Below are positions 8,871 to 19,023 of a stretch of DNA of 64,000 nucleotides, in pieces. Source of the DNA: Streptomyces sp. 11x1. GTDB taxonomy: Bacteria > Actinomycetota > Actinomycetes > Streptomycetales > Streptomycetaceae. Position numbers and translations under genes: made by a program. Positions within the stretch are counted from its first letter, which is position 1. Each line of letters opens with the position of its first letter. The notes beneath the pieces are model-generated. The model had not been told where the DNA came from and ran no database searches. It was given only the letters and a program-made list of their open reading frames with translations. The stretch covers positions 992,001-1,056,000 of the forward strand of contig NZ_CP122458.1 in assembly GCF_032598905.1 (NCBI RefSeq). The letters are read 5' to 3'.

Positions 8871-8886
8871 GGGTAGGTTGGTCGCC

Positions 8887-9330
8887 ATGACCGCATCCCA
8901 GCCCCCGAACACCGCCGAGGAGCTGCGCGGTGCCGGCCTGCGGGTGACGGCCGCGCGCGTGGCGCTGCTGGAGACCGTCCGGGACGGCGACCACCTCGGC
9001 GTCGAAGCGATCGCCGCGGGCGTGCGCGATCGCGTGGGCCACATCTCGCTCCAGGCCGTGTACGAGGCCCTGAACGCGCTCGCCGGCGCGGGGCTCGTAC
9101 GCCGCCTCGAACCACCCGGCAGCCCGGCCCTGTACGAGGGGCGCGTCGGGGACAACCACCACCACCTCGTGTGCCGCAGTTGCGGTGTCGTGGTCGACGT
9201 CGACTGCGCGGTCGGGCACGCCCCGTGCCTGACCGCCTCCGACGACCGCGGCTTCGCGATCGACGAGGCCGAGGTCATCTACTGGGGCCTGTGCCCCCCA
9301 TGTTCCGAAGCCAGCAGTTCAGCACCGTGA
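8887..9330 (+). CDS. furA: Fur-family peroxide/redox-sensing repressor (FurA/FurS type)
   Basis: This 147-residue Fur-family repressor has an N-terminal winged helix (residues ~10-80: LRGAGLRVTAARVALLETV, ISLQAVYEALNALAGAGLVRR) and a C-terminal metal-binding dimer domain. The metal-site HHHLVCRSCGVVVDVDC and a terminal GLCPPC pair suggest a structural zinc plus a regulatory, redox-active cysteine site. ATG 8887 is preferred over the upstream in-frame TTG at 8878 because the mature N-terminus then matches the family. It sits 24 bases before katG on the same strand, the classic furA-katG pair. The repressor is expected to bind the AT-rich leader and lose DNA binding under peroxide stress. Confidence 0.9.
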   Translation: MTASQPPNTAEELRGAGLRVTAARVALLETVRDGDHLGVEAIAAGVRDRVGHISLQAVYEALNALAGAGLVRRLEPPGSPALYEGRVGDNHHHLVCRSCGVVVDVDCAVGHAPCLTASDDRGFAIDEAEVIYWGLCPPCSEASSSAP

Positions 9331-11568
<2,238 letters not shown>

Positions 11569-11580
11569 TCGTCCCGATCC

Positions 11581-11617
11581 GATCGGACCAGGCCCTCTGA
11601 ATCGACCTGGTCCGATC
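11581..11617 (+). terminator. katG terminator hairpin
   Basis: Perfect 12-base arms GATCGGACCAGG (11581-11592) and CCTGGTCCGATC (11606-11617) flank a 13-base loop, 12 bases after the katG stop. No U-tract follows, as usual in high-GC actinobacteria. Confidence 0.75.
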
Positions 11618-11727
11618 GACCCGAGCGCAGCGGCCGGGCCGGCTCCTCACGGGGCCGGCCCGGTCGTTTCGCGTGCACTCCGGCCGCTGGCCGACCCCGT
11701 GCCCGGGCGCCCGCCCGCGGAGCACCG

Positions 11728-11913
11728 TTCCGCTACGGCTACTGGGACACGCCCTCCGGGATCGACCCGGACGAGAAGTCACCGCCCCGTCCGGCGAACG
11801 AGACCACCCTCACCGCCTGGGACTCGGCCCCTGAGCAGCCGATGTTCAAGACGGCCGCGGCGACCCTCACCCCGGTCGGCCCGCCGGCCGCCCCGACCGC
11901 GTGGGGGCGATGA
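11728..11913 (+). pseudogene. Unrecognised gene tail fragment after katG
   Basis: From about 11728 the + strand reads FRYGYWDTPSGIDPDEKSPP and continues to a TGA at 11911-11913 with normal-looking composition (a Trp-rich, acidic, Pro-rich segment including ANETTLTAWDSAPEQPMF). No start codon or ribosome site lies in front of it in phase. Its last ~45 bases overlap the 3' end of the minus-strand SDR. It looks like the orphaned 3' end of a lost gene, but I could not place the family. It may also be chance. Confidence 0.3.
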
Positions 11914-12643
11914 CGAGTTCCTCGACGACCGTGCGCGCGGGGAGCGTGGCGCACAGCAGGACGGCGCGGGCCACGTCCTCCGGCCGCACCATGGCGGCCC
12001 GTCGCTCCGCGCTCGGTGGTTCCGGGCGGCTGTCCAGGACCGGGGTGTCGACCTCGCCCGGCAGGACGCAGGTGGCCCGGACCAGGTCGTCGCCGTAGGT
12101 GTTGCGCAGATAGGCCATGAAGTTGCGCACGCCCGCCTTCGCCGCGCCGTAGGGGGCTCCGCCGAGGGGCGTGGGCCGTACGGCGGCGAGCGAGGAGATC
12201 GTGATGATCGAGCCGCCCCCGCGCTCCAGCATGTCCGGGAGGACGGCCCGGGTGAGCAGGTAGACCGCGGTGAGGTTGACGTCGACCACGGCGTGCCACT
12301 CGTCCTCGCCGAGCCGGCGGACGTCACCGACCCGGCCGGCCGCACCGGCGTTGTTGACGAGGACGTCCACGGGGCCGGCCGTGTCCCGGGTCCAGCGGAT
12401 CAGCTCCCGCACCTCGTCGGCGTCCTCGACGTGGGCCGGGCGGGCGAACGCCGTGCCCCCGGCGTCCGCGACGACGGCGGCCACCTCGGCGAGGACATGG
12501 GGCCGTCGTCCGACCAGGACCACGGTCGCGCCCTCCTCGGCGAGCATCAGGGCGGTCGCCCGGCCGATGCCGGTGCCGGCCCCGGTGACCAGCGCGGTCC
12601 TCCCGTCGAGCGGTCCTGTGCGCCTCCGGTCCGGCTCTCCCAT
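11867..12643 (-). CDS. Short-chain dehydrogenase/reductase
   Basis: This 258-residue classical SDR has the NAD(P) motif VTGAGTGIG near residue 16, a VGRRP cofactor-selectivity segment suggesting NADP(H), NNAG near residue 98, catalytic SIITISS and YGAAKAG, and a proline-rich carboxyl end. It starts at ATG 12643, immediately beside the remains of an IclR regulator on the same strand. The substrate cannot be read from sequence; sugar, ketone or quinone reduction are all possible. Confidence 0.82.
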   Translation of the reverse strand: MGEPDRRRTGPLDGRTALVTGAGTGIGRATALMLAEEGATVVLVGRRPHVLAEVAAVVADAGGTAFARPAHVEDADEVRELIRWTRDTAGPVDVLVNNAGAAGRVGDVRRLGEDEWHAVVDVNLTAVYLLTRAVLPDMLERGGGSIITISSLAAVRPTPLGGAPYGAAKAGVRNFMAYLRNTYGDDLVRATCVLPGEVDTPVLDSRPEPPSAERRAAMVRPEDVARAVLLCATLPARTVVEELVIAPTRSGRPAGRPG

Positions 12644-12713
12644 GTCCGTCAGCCCTCTCCGCCGTGAACTCACCGCCGCCGCAAGGCAGTTCACCCCGGA
12701 CGGGGAGCTCCGG

Positions 12714-12857
12714 TCAACGGATCGGTAGCCGGAAGCCCAGCTCGGCCGCCGCCGACCGCAGCGGCGGCACCATGGCGACCAGGTCGTCCATGCTGCGGCG
12801 GAAGGCGGGCGCGCGGCGGTGGACAGGGCGGCGAAGACGGTGCCGTCGGGGCGCAAC
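12714..12857 (-). pseudogene. IclR-family regulator, C-terminal scrap with frameshift
   Basis: Two overlapping minus-strand frames spell the end of an IclR effector-binding domain. LRPDGTVFAALS comes first (12857 to about 12815). After a one-base shift, RAPAFRRSMDDLVAMVPPLR and AAAELGFRLPIR follow, ending at the stop at 12714. The winged-helix DNA-binding half and most of the effector domain are absent. The upstream side abuts directly the 5'-truncated dehydrogenase that points the other way, so one deletion seems to have removed both 5' ends and the shared promoter region. Confidence 0.65.
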
Positions 12858-13196
12858 ATCTGCTCGCTGCAGAGCGAGGCGGTACGCCCCGGCGTCGCGC
12901 CCTACACGGCGGCCAAGGGCGGCCTGAAGATGCTGACCAAGGGCATGTGCGCCGGCCTCGGGCCGCACGGCATCCAGGTCAACGGCATCGGCCCCGGCTA
13001 CTTCGACACCGAGCTGACCTCCGCGCTGGTCGCCGACGAGGAGTTCAGCTCCTGGGTGCGCGGGCGGACGCCGGCCGGACGCTGGGGCAGGGTGGAGGAC
13101 CTGGTCGGTGCCCTGCTGTTCCTCTCCTCCCCCGCTTCCGACTTCGTGAACGGCCAACTGCTGTACGTCGACAGCGGCATGCTGTCCGTGCTGTGA
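12858..13196 (+). pseudogene. Gluconate 5-dehydrogenase-like SDR, 5'-truncated
   Basis: Only the last ~112 residues of an SDR are left. The fragment begins in the middle of the fold at NICSLQSEAVRPGVAPYTAA, keeps the catalytic YTAAK, IQVNGIGPGYF and the conserved end DFVNGQLLYVDSGMLSVL, and lacks the whole nucleotide-binding half. The upstream codons in phase derive from the antisense of an IclR regulator fragment. It is followed after 26 bases by an L-idonate-type dehydrogenase, which suggests an original idnO-idnD pair. It cannot bind cofactor as it stands. Confidence 0.8.
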
Positions 13197-13222
13197 CCCC
13201 GCCGATCCCCCAAGGAGCCCCC

Positions 13223-14263
13223 ATGCACGCGTGTGTTGTCCACGGAGCCGGTGACCTCCGGGTCGAGGAGCGGCCGTACGACGGTCCCGGGCCCGGCGAG
13301 ATCGCGGTCGCCGTGGCGCTCGGCGGGATCTGCGGGTCCGATCTGCACTACTACCACCGGGGCCGGGTGGGCGACTTCGCGGTGAGCGAGCCGATGGTGC
13401 TCGGGCACGAGGTGGTCGGCCATGTCGCCGCGCTCGGGCCGGGGGTCGGAGGGCCGGACGCCCCGACGGTCGGCGCGCCGGTCGCGATCCATCCGGCCAC
13501 CCCTTGCGGGGTCTGCCGCGAGTGCGCGCGGGGCGCCCGCAACGTCTGCGCCCACACCCGCTATCTGGGCAGCGCGGCCCACACCCCGCATGTGCAGGGC
13601 GGTTTCGCGCAGCGTCTCACCGTGCCGGCGGGCCAAATCCGGCAGTTGCCTCCCGGGCTGGACCTGCGCCGTGCCGTGCTCGCCGGGCCGCTGGCGGTGG
13701 CGCTGCACGCCGTGCGCCGGGCGGGCGAGGTGCGGGGCAGGCGGGTCCTGGTGACGGGGGCCGGTCCGATCGGCTGCCTGGTCGTGGCGGCCCTGCGGCA
13801 CGCGGGCGCCGCCGAGGTCGTCGCCTGCGATCTGCACGAGGGGCCGCTGCGGATCGCGACCGAGGTGGGCGCGACCGCCACCGCACGGGCGGACCGGCCC
13901 GACGACCCGGGCTGGGCCGGGGTCTTCGACGTCGCCGTGGAGGCGTCCGGGGCGCCCACCGGGCTGCGCAGCTGTGTGGAGCGGGTGCGGCGCGGCGGCA
14001 TCGTGGTCATGCTCGGGCTGCTGCCGCCCGGGGAGATCGGGCTGCTCGGCAATGTGGCGGTCACCCGTGAGCTGGAGCTGCGGGGTTCCTTCCGCTTCGA
14101 CACCGAGTTCGACGAGGCCCTGTCCCTGCTGGCCCAGGGCCTCCCTGTCGATCCGGTCGTCACGCACACCTTCCCCTTGGAGGCGTCCGTCGCCGCCTTC
14201 GAGACCGCGCGGGACCGTACGGTCGCCTCCAAGGTGCTGCTGGATCTGTCCGACCGGGCGTGA
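13223..14263 (+). CDS. idnD: L-idonate 5-dehydrogenase-like zinc alcohol dehydrogenase
   Basis: This 346-residue medium-chain zinc dehydrogenase probably oxidises L-idonate to 5-ketogluconate or acts on a related polyol. It shows the catalytic-zinc region GGICGSDLHYYHRGRVGDF and GHEVVGHV, the structural-zinc cysteines TPCGVCRECARGARNVCAH, and the Rossmann motif VTGAGPIGCLV near residue 176. ATG 13223 has AAGGAG at 13212-13217. The preceding SDR is broken, so in this strain the second reductase step would need another enzyme. It ends 7 bases from the oppositely oriented fucosidase gene. Confidence 0.82.
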   Translation: MHACVVHGAGDLRVEERPYDGPGPGEIAVAVALGGICGSDLHYYHRGRVGDFAVSEPMVLGHEVVGHVAALGPGVGGPDAPTVGAPVAIHPATPCGVCRECARGARNVCAHTRYLGSAAHTPHVQGGFAQRLTVPAGQIRQLPPGLDLRRAVLAGPLAVALHAVRRAGEVRGRRVLVTGAGPIGCLVVAALRHAGAAEVVACDLHEGPLRIATEVGATATARADRPDDPGWAGVFDVAVEASGAPTGLRSCVERVRRGGIVVMLGLLPPGEIGLLGNVAVTRELELRGSFRFDTEFDEALSLLAQGLPVDPVVTHTFPLEASVAAFETARDRTVASKVLLDLSDRA

Positions 14264-14270
14264 GCGGCCG

Positions 14271-16487
14271 TCAGACCTCGGTGAAGGTCCACAGCAGGTT
14301 GGTGCTGGTGCCCCAGGTCCACTGTTTGGCGAGCGAACCGGAGGAGACGTTCCCGCCGCCGTCGAGGACGAGCTTGGTGGTGCGGTTGGCGAGGGAGTGG
14401 CGGCCGTCGCCGCGGTGGGTGATCAGCCACTGCTGGTCGGTGCCGCCGTGCCAGGCCGCCTGCTTCACGGGAGCGCCGTCGCCGGTGGCGCCGCGGCCGT
14501 CGGCGACGAGCCCGTTGGCCCGGTTCACCAGCTTGTAGTAGCCGTCGCCGACGTACACGGCGTGCCACTGCAGGCCGGTGGAGCCGTCCCACGTCCCCTG
14601 CTTCAGGTCGGCGCCGGCGGGGACGTCTCCCCCGCCGTCCAGGGCAAGTCCGTTGGTGACGTTGGTGATCCGGAACCAGGCGGACGGAGCGAGCATCACC
14701 TTCAGCGAGGTGATCCGGTTCCGGACCCGTGCGGTGTCCTCGGTGAACGTCCACGACGTGCCGGTGAAGTCGTCGCCGGAGTAGCCGACCAGTTCGTGGC
14801 CCGGGGCGAGCTTCAGGGCGGAGAGTGCGCCCGGCGCCAGGCCGGCCAGGCCGAGCTGTTCGGCCGTGTGGTCGCCGAGGGCCAGGACGGCGCTGTCGCC
14901 GCGGTAGCGGGTGTCCCCGAAGACCAGGGCACCGGTGGCGGGCCGCAGGACCGGGATCCGGCCGGAGAAGCGGAACTTGAGGACGTAGGCGGGGGCCTCG
15001 AAGGGGGCCGTCGGGGGAAGGGTCACCTTCAGTCCGGTCGGTCCCTGCACCGGGGTGTCGAGGTCGATGTACGTACCGGCCGTGGCGTCGAGGAGGCGCA
15101 GCGAGGCCAGCGAGGCCAGGTCGATCCGGTCCGAGCCGAGCGTCCTGAGCGTCAGCGAACCGCCGGGCCAGCCGAGGACCGTCGCGTACAGGACGGTGCC
15201 CGCCTTGTTCCGGGTGAAGCGGATGTCCTGCGGGGTGCCGGCGGTGGGCCGGGTGAAGGAGCCGCCGCCCATCTTGGTGGGCCCCTCGCCGTACGCGGTC
15301 CAGGCGCGGGTGCCGTAGATCGACTCGCCGAAGCGCTTCAGGTAGTCGCCGATGCCGAGCAGGAGGTCGCGCTGGCCCTGCGGAATGGTGCCGTCGGCCT
15401 GCGGGGCGATGTTGAGCAGCACGGTGCCGTTCTTGCTGACGCGGTCGACGAACGAGTGCAGCATCTGCGCGAGCGAGTAGTAGCCGATGCCCTCGGTGTA
15501 GCACCAGCTGGAGTCGGAGATGCTGTCGTCGGTCAGCCAGTAGGGCGCGGTGAGGTCGGCGGGGCCGCCGCGTTCGTAGTCGAACACCGAACCATGGCTG
15601 TTGAAGCCGTCCTTGTAGGTGGCGACGACCTCCTTGCCCCACTTGTCGGCCTGGTTGAAGTAGTACGACAGGAAGTTCAGCCGCTGGGTCTCGTCGATGT
15701 GGTCGAGCCGCCAGTCCTGCCACAGGATGTCGGGCCGGGACCGGTCGACGACCTCCTTGAGCTTGTCGTACCAGAGCTGGTTCTCCGCCTCCGGACTCAA
15801 CTGCCCGTACAGCTTCTTGAGGCTCGGGTCGGACTGCGGGGGCGCGAACTCGAAGAAGCCGGTGTGGTTGTACGCGTGGTGCATGGCGACCAGGAGCTTC
15901 AGCTTCCTGGCGCGGATGGCGTCGGTGAAAAGCTTCAGCAGGTCCAGGTGCGGCCCCTTGGCCACGGAGTTCCACTCGTTGACCCGGCTGTCCCACATCG
16001 AGTAGCCGTCGTGGTGCTCGGCCACCGGTCCGGCGAACCGCGCGCCCGCGTCGACGAAGAGTCGGGCCCATTCGTCGGGGTCGAAGTTCCCGCCCGCCGA
16101 CTTGAGCTTCGGCGCGAACTCCACATGGCGGCCCGCGAGATCGTCGGCCCCGTCGATGAACCGGTGGTACGGCCAGTCGGCCGGGTCCCCGTACGTGGCG
16201 ACGTGGTGCCGATGGGCCCGCTCGTCAGGGTTGTACATGTTGCGCGGATACCACTCGCTGTCGTACGCCGGAACGCTGAACACCCCCCAGTGGAAGTAGA
16301 TGCCGAACTTGGCGTCCCGGAACCACTCGGGGGCGGCAGGGTGCCGGTTCACGGACTCCCAGGTCGGGGTGTAGGCCCTCGGGGCGGTCGGTGAACCCCC
16401 GGCCGCGAACGCGTCGTCGGCCCCGGTGGCCGCGACGACGGCCGTGGCACCGACCATCAACGTGCGCCTGCTGATCGATTGCGACAT
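14271..16487 (-). CDS. Secreted GH29 alpha-L-fucosidase with ricin-type lectin tail
   Basis: This 738-residue Tat-exported glycosidase should release L-fucose from glycans. The N-terminus MSQSISRRTLMVG is a twin-arginine signal ending near AFAAGG. The GH29 domain (about 45-500) has KFGIYFHWGVFSVPAYDSEW, the EHHDGYSMWDS loop and ILWQDWRLDH, whose Asp fits the nucleophile. The last ~130 residues contain three QxW-like repeats (GLQWHAV, QQWLITH, LLWTFTEV) of a ricin-type carbohydrate-binding domain. ATG 16487 with TGAGG upstream is preferred to the GTG at 16493. The leader region is dense in GTGAT/ATCAC motifs, which suggests a specific repressor. Confidence 0.88.
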   Translation of the reverse strand: MSQSISRRTLMVGATAVVAATGADDAFAAGGSPTAPRAYTPTWESVNRHPAAPEWFRDAKFGIYFHWGVFSVPAYDSEWYPRNMYNPDERAHRHHVATYGDPADWPYHRFIDGADDLAGRHVEFAPKLKSAGGNFDPDEWARLFVDAGARFAGPVAEHHDGYSMWDSRVNEWNSVAKGPHLDLLKLFTDAIRARKLKLLVAMHHAYNHTGFFEFAPPQSDPSLKKLYGQLSPEAENQLWYDKLKEVVDRSRPDILWQDWRLDHIDETQRLNFLSYYFNQADKWGKEVVATYKDGFNSHGSVFDYERGGPADLTAPYWLTDDSISDSSWCYTEGIGYYSLAQMLHSFVDRVSKNGTVLLNIAPQADGTIPQGQRDLLLGIGDYLKRFGESIYGTRAWTAYGEGPTKMGGGSFTRPTAGTPQDIRFTRNKAGTVLYATVLGWPGGSLTLRTLGSDRIDLASLASLRLLDATAGTYIDLDTPVQGPTGLKVTLPPTAPFEAPAYVLKFRFSGRIPVLRPATGALVFGDTRYRGDSAVLALGDHTAEQLGLAGLAPGALSALKLAPGHELVGYSGDDFTGTSWTFTEDTARVRNRITSLKVMLAPSAWFRITNVTNGLALDGGGDVPAGADLKQGTWDGSTGLQWHAVYVGDGYYKLVNRANGLVADGRGATGDGAPVKQAAWHGGTDQQWLITHRGDGRHSLANRTTKLVLDGGGNVSSGSLAKQWTWGTSTNLLWTFTEV

Positions 16488-16512
16488 AACCACGAACCTC
16501 AGGCATGCGGAC

Positions 16513-16632
16513 CATCACTGTCAACGGTCACACAGTGATGAATAGCCCCGCAGGGCAATGTTATTTGTCTGCTTTGAGGCACTAAATACCTGTTCACCCA
16601 AGGTGATACATCACATGTCTGCGACAGTGATG
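16513..16632. promoter_or_regulatory. GTGAT/ATCAC motif cluster upstream of the fucosidase
   Basis: Five GTGAT or ATCAC pentamers lie in 120 bases. CATCACTGT (16513-16521) and ACAGTGATG (16532-16540) form a perfect inverted repeat. The palindrome GTGATACATCAC lies at 16603-16614, and a third ACAGTGATG at 16624-16632. The region is also AT-rich (ATGTTATTTGTCTG). It lies 26-145 bases before the fucosidase start on the minus strand. A dimeric repressor operator is the simplest explanation. Confidence 0.5.
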
Positions 16633-16677
16633 GCGTTGGTCGTTCTCCCCTGAGGGCGGAGGTCGGCGCTCCGACGG

Positions 16678-17697
16678 TCAGCGGTGGAGGGCGGGGCGTT
16701 CGACGAGTTCCACCTCCGTGCGGACGCCCTCGGTCTGGGCGCGGACGCCCGCCTCGGAGACCGCGGCGACGGCGTACCCGTCCCAGGTTCCGGGTCCGGT
16801 GACCTCGCCGCGCCGGGTGGCGTCCACCCAGGCCTGGACCTGTCGGTCGTAGGCGTCCTCGAACCGTTCGAGGTAGCTCGGCGTGACCGTGCCGCCCCAG
16901 CGGCCCGCCGCGTTGACGAGCATGTCGTGTCCGTCGCCGATGCGGGCCGTGCCGTCCTCGCAGACGGCCTCGGCCTGCACCTGGTAGCCGTAGCGGGCGC
17001 TGAGGAAGATCTCGACGTCCACCACCGCGCCGCCGTCGGTCTCGAAGACGACGAACTGCGGGTCGCTCAGGCCCTCGGGGGCGTGCGCGGACGGCCGGGG
17101 CCGCAGCACGGTGACGGCGGTGATCTCCTGCCCGAGCAGCCAGCGGGTGACGTCCGTCTCGTGGGCCACGGAGTCGTTGACGGCCATGGCGTCGGTGAAA
17201 CCGGGCGGGGCCTCGGCGTTGCGGTGCCGGTGGTGCAGCAGCAGCGGCCGGCCCAGGTCGCCGCTGTCCAGCAGGGCCTTCAGCTTGACGTACTCGCGGT
17301 CGTAGCGGCGCATGAAGCCCACCTGGACCCGGCGGTGGCCCAGCCGCTGCTCCGCCTCCAGCAGCCGGAGCGCGGCGGCGGGGTCCGGGGTGAGGGGCTT
17401 CTCGCACAGCACGGGCAGGTCGTGGGCGAGGGCGGCGAGCACGTCCGCCTCGTGCGCGGGGCCCGGCGAGGCGACGAGGACGGCGTCTACGCCGGGTGCG
17501 GCCAGTGCCTCGGCGGTGTCGCCGTAGGCCGCGCACCCCTCGACGCCTTCGGCGATCGCCCGGGCCCGGTCGGTGTCGAGGTCGACGACGGCCGCCACAT
17601 GGGCGCCGCTGATCACCTCGGAGATCCTGCGCACATGGTCGGCGCCCATCCGGCCGGTGCCGACGACGGCGACACCGAGGGAGTCCTGCACGGACAT
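16678..17697 (-). CDS. Gfo/Idh/MocA-family oxidoreductase (inositol 2-dehydrogenase-like)
   Basis: This 339-residue NAD(P)-dependent oxidoreductase has the N-terminal Rossmann motif [17 protein letters not shown] (residues ~8-24), the family motif [13 protein letters not shown] near residue 96, the catalytic [11 protein letters not shown] segment (HExD near residue 178), and a C-terminal alpha/beta domain. These features are closest to myo-inositol 2-dehydrogenase (IolG)-like proteins, which oxidise inositol or related sugars. It starts at ATG 17697 with GAAAGGAAGG upstream. It lies upstream of the fucosidase on the same strand but 190 bases away, so it may be a separate unit. Confidence 0.82.
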   Translation of the reverse strand: MSVQDSLGVAVVGTGRMGADHVRRISEVISGAHVAAVVDLDTDRARAIAEGVEGCAAYGDTAEALAAPGVDAVLVASPGPAHEADVLAALAHDLPVLCEKPLTPDPAAALRLLEAEQRLGHRRVQVGFMRRYDREYVKLKALLDSGDLGRPLLLHHRHRNAEAPPGFTDAMAVNDSVAHETDVTRWLLGQEITAVTVLRPRPSAHAPEGLSDPQFVVFETDGGAVVDVEIFLSARYGYQVQAEAVCEDGTARIGDGHDMLVNAAGRWGGTVTPSYLERFEDAYDRQVQAWVDATRRGEVTGPGTWDGYAVAAVSEAGVRAQTEGVRTEVELVERPALHR

Positions 17698-17881
17698 GGC
17701 GTTCCTTCCTTTCGTGGACCGCTACGGCGCCCGGGGCAGGGGGCCCACCGGGTCTCGGTCTCCCCTCGGGAGCCCTGCTTCACGCCTGCGCGGAATATCG
17801 TTTCCCCCTCGCGACGATCACCGGCTAGGCTCCCCCGGCGCACGTCAGGCGTGTGCACATCAAGGTGGGGGCACGGGGGAC

Positions 17882-18724
17882 ATGGCCGACGATTTCGCCG
17901 ATTCCGGAGCGGGTTCGAGAGCGGGTTCGAGAGCGGAAACGGAAACGGACTCGGCAGCGGATCCGGGGGCGGGCGTGGGGGCCGATCCGGAAACGGGGCG
18001 CGGGGCGGATCCGGAACCGGGTCCCGGGGGCGGTGCGCGACGCGGCTCGGCGAAGGAGATGAGTACGGGCGGCCAGGTGGTCTCGGCGGTGGCGACCGTC
18101 GGCGTGCTGCTGGGCGGGGTGTGGTTGCTGGGCGACCTCCTCGACACGACCCCCGAGACCCGGGAGCCGGCCGTCTGCTCGTCGTCGGCCGACCCCACTC
18201 CGGCGGCACGAGGCAAGGTCTCCGGCGCACAGCTGTGCGCCGCGCTGAACCGCGCCGACCTGCCGGAGCTCCTCGGGACGCCCACCGAGCAGGCGGTCAT
18301 CGCCTCGGGCAGCGAGAACGAGTCCACCTGGTTCGACGGCACCAAGACCGTCACCCCCGAGGCGACCGTCGAACTCGACACGTACACCGTGGAGCTCTCG
18401 GCGTCGTACGAGGACCTCCCGGTCGCCGAGGCGGTCGGCTATCTGGGCTCCGGCGCCGAGACCAGGAGGGTCCTCGGACACACGGCGGCCCTGTACTCGG
18501 GCCGGACCATCGGCATCTCGTTCCGCCTCGACGGCAGCGACCCGGAGTCCGCTCCCGGCGGCGTCGCCCGGCAGCTGCTGGTCGCGACCGACCCGAAGGA
18601 CAGCGGCAGCACCTTCGAACTAGTCATCTACCGCCAGGACTCCCAGATTCCGGACGACGCGGCGCTGTTCCGTGTCGCCGAGAAGGTCCTGCCGACGCTC
18701 CCGGGCTGGAAGCCCGCGACCTGA
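17882..18724 (+). CDS. Membrane-anchored protein of unknown function (DUF6215-like)
   Basis: This 280-residue protein has a low-complexity N-terminal region rich in Gly, Ala, Arg and Glu (residues ~5-60), one hydrophobic segment, VVSAVATVGVLLGGVWLLGD (about 66-85), and a ~190-residue extracytoplasmic domain with GKVSGAQLCAALNRADLPEL. This resembles a Streptomyces-specific family I recall as DUF6215. No catalytic motif is visible. The low-complexity part is built at DNA level from short GC-rich repeats (GGTTCGAGAGCG twice, GGAAACGGAAACGG). ATG 17882 is chosen because it starts the Streptomyces-like composition; the frame is open upstream. Confidence 0.7.
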   Translation: MADDFADSGAGSRAGSRAETETDSAADPGAGVGADPETGRGADPEPGPGGGARRGSAKEMSTGGQVVSAVATVGVLLGGVWLLGDLLDTTPETREPAVCSSSADPTPAARGKVSGAQLCAALNRADLPELLGTPTEQAVIASGSENESTWFDGTKTVTPEATVELDTYTVELSASYEDLPVAEAVGYLGSGAETRRVLGHTAALYSGRTIGISFRLDGSDPESAPGGVARQLLVATDPKDSGSTFELVIYRQDSQIPDDAALFRVAEKVLPTLPGWKPAT

Positions 18725-18754
18725 CGGGTCCTCGGAAGCGCGTGTGATAGCTTG

Positions 18755-18945
18755 CCGACGCCAGTCGAACCCATGTGCGCACACGGCAGTACGCGTACGG
18801 GTCAGGGAATCCGGTGTGAATCCGGAGCTGACGCGCAGCGGTGAGGGTGACGGGCGGGACAACGGCCACTGGACGGCGGTCACGATCGCGGTCCGGGAAG
18901 GCGTCTCGTCCGGGTGACCCCGAGTCCGAAGACCTGCTGGCGGTC
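18755..18945 (+). promoter_or_regulatory. Cobalamin riboswitch upstream of the corrinoid importer
   Basis: The leader carries the conserved core GGAATCCGGTGTGAATCC followed by GGAGCTGACGCGCAGCGGT (18807-18843), and the downstream GAGTCCGAAGACCTGC (18921-18936). These are the hallmark segments of an adenosylcobalamin-sensing RNA. It ends about 80 bases before the substrate-binding-protein gene. It should reduce expression of the importer when cobalamin is plentiful. The 5' boundary is approximate. Confidence 0.9.
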
Positions 18946-18969
18946 CCCGGCACCGAGGGGTGCCCGGGG
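18944..18969 (+). terminator. Hairpin in riboswitch expression platform
   Basis: The complementary arms around CCCCGGCA and TGCCCGGGG (18944-18969, one bulge) follow the aptamer directly and precede the importer gene by about 54 bases. It could be the ligand-controlled terminator or part of a sequestering helix; the role is inferred. Confidence 0.45.
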
Positions 18970-19023
18970 AAGCACCGTACGACCGGGCTTCGCGCATGAG
19001 CCCTCGACGCCGAAGGAAGTCCC

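Noticed and set aside
16678..17697. Part of a complete inositol operon with the isomerase scrap at 23.4 kb
   Set aside because: The two are 5.7 kb apart with unrelated genes between them, and the scrap is dead; a functional link cannot be supported.
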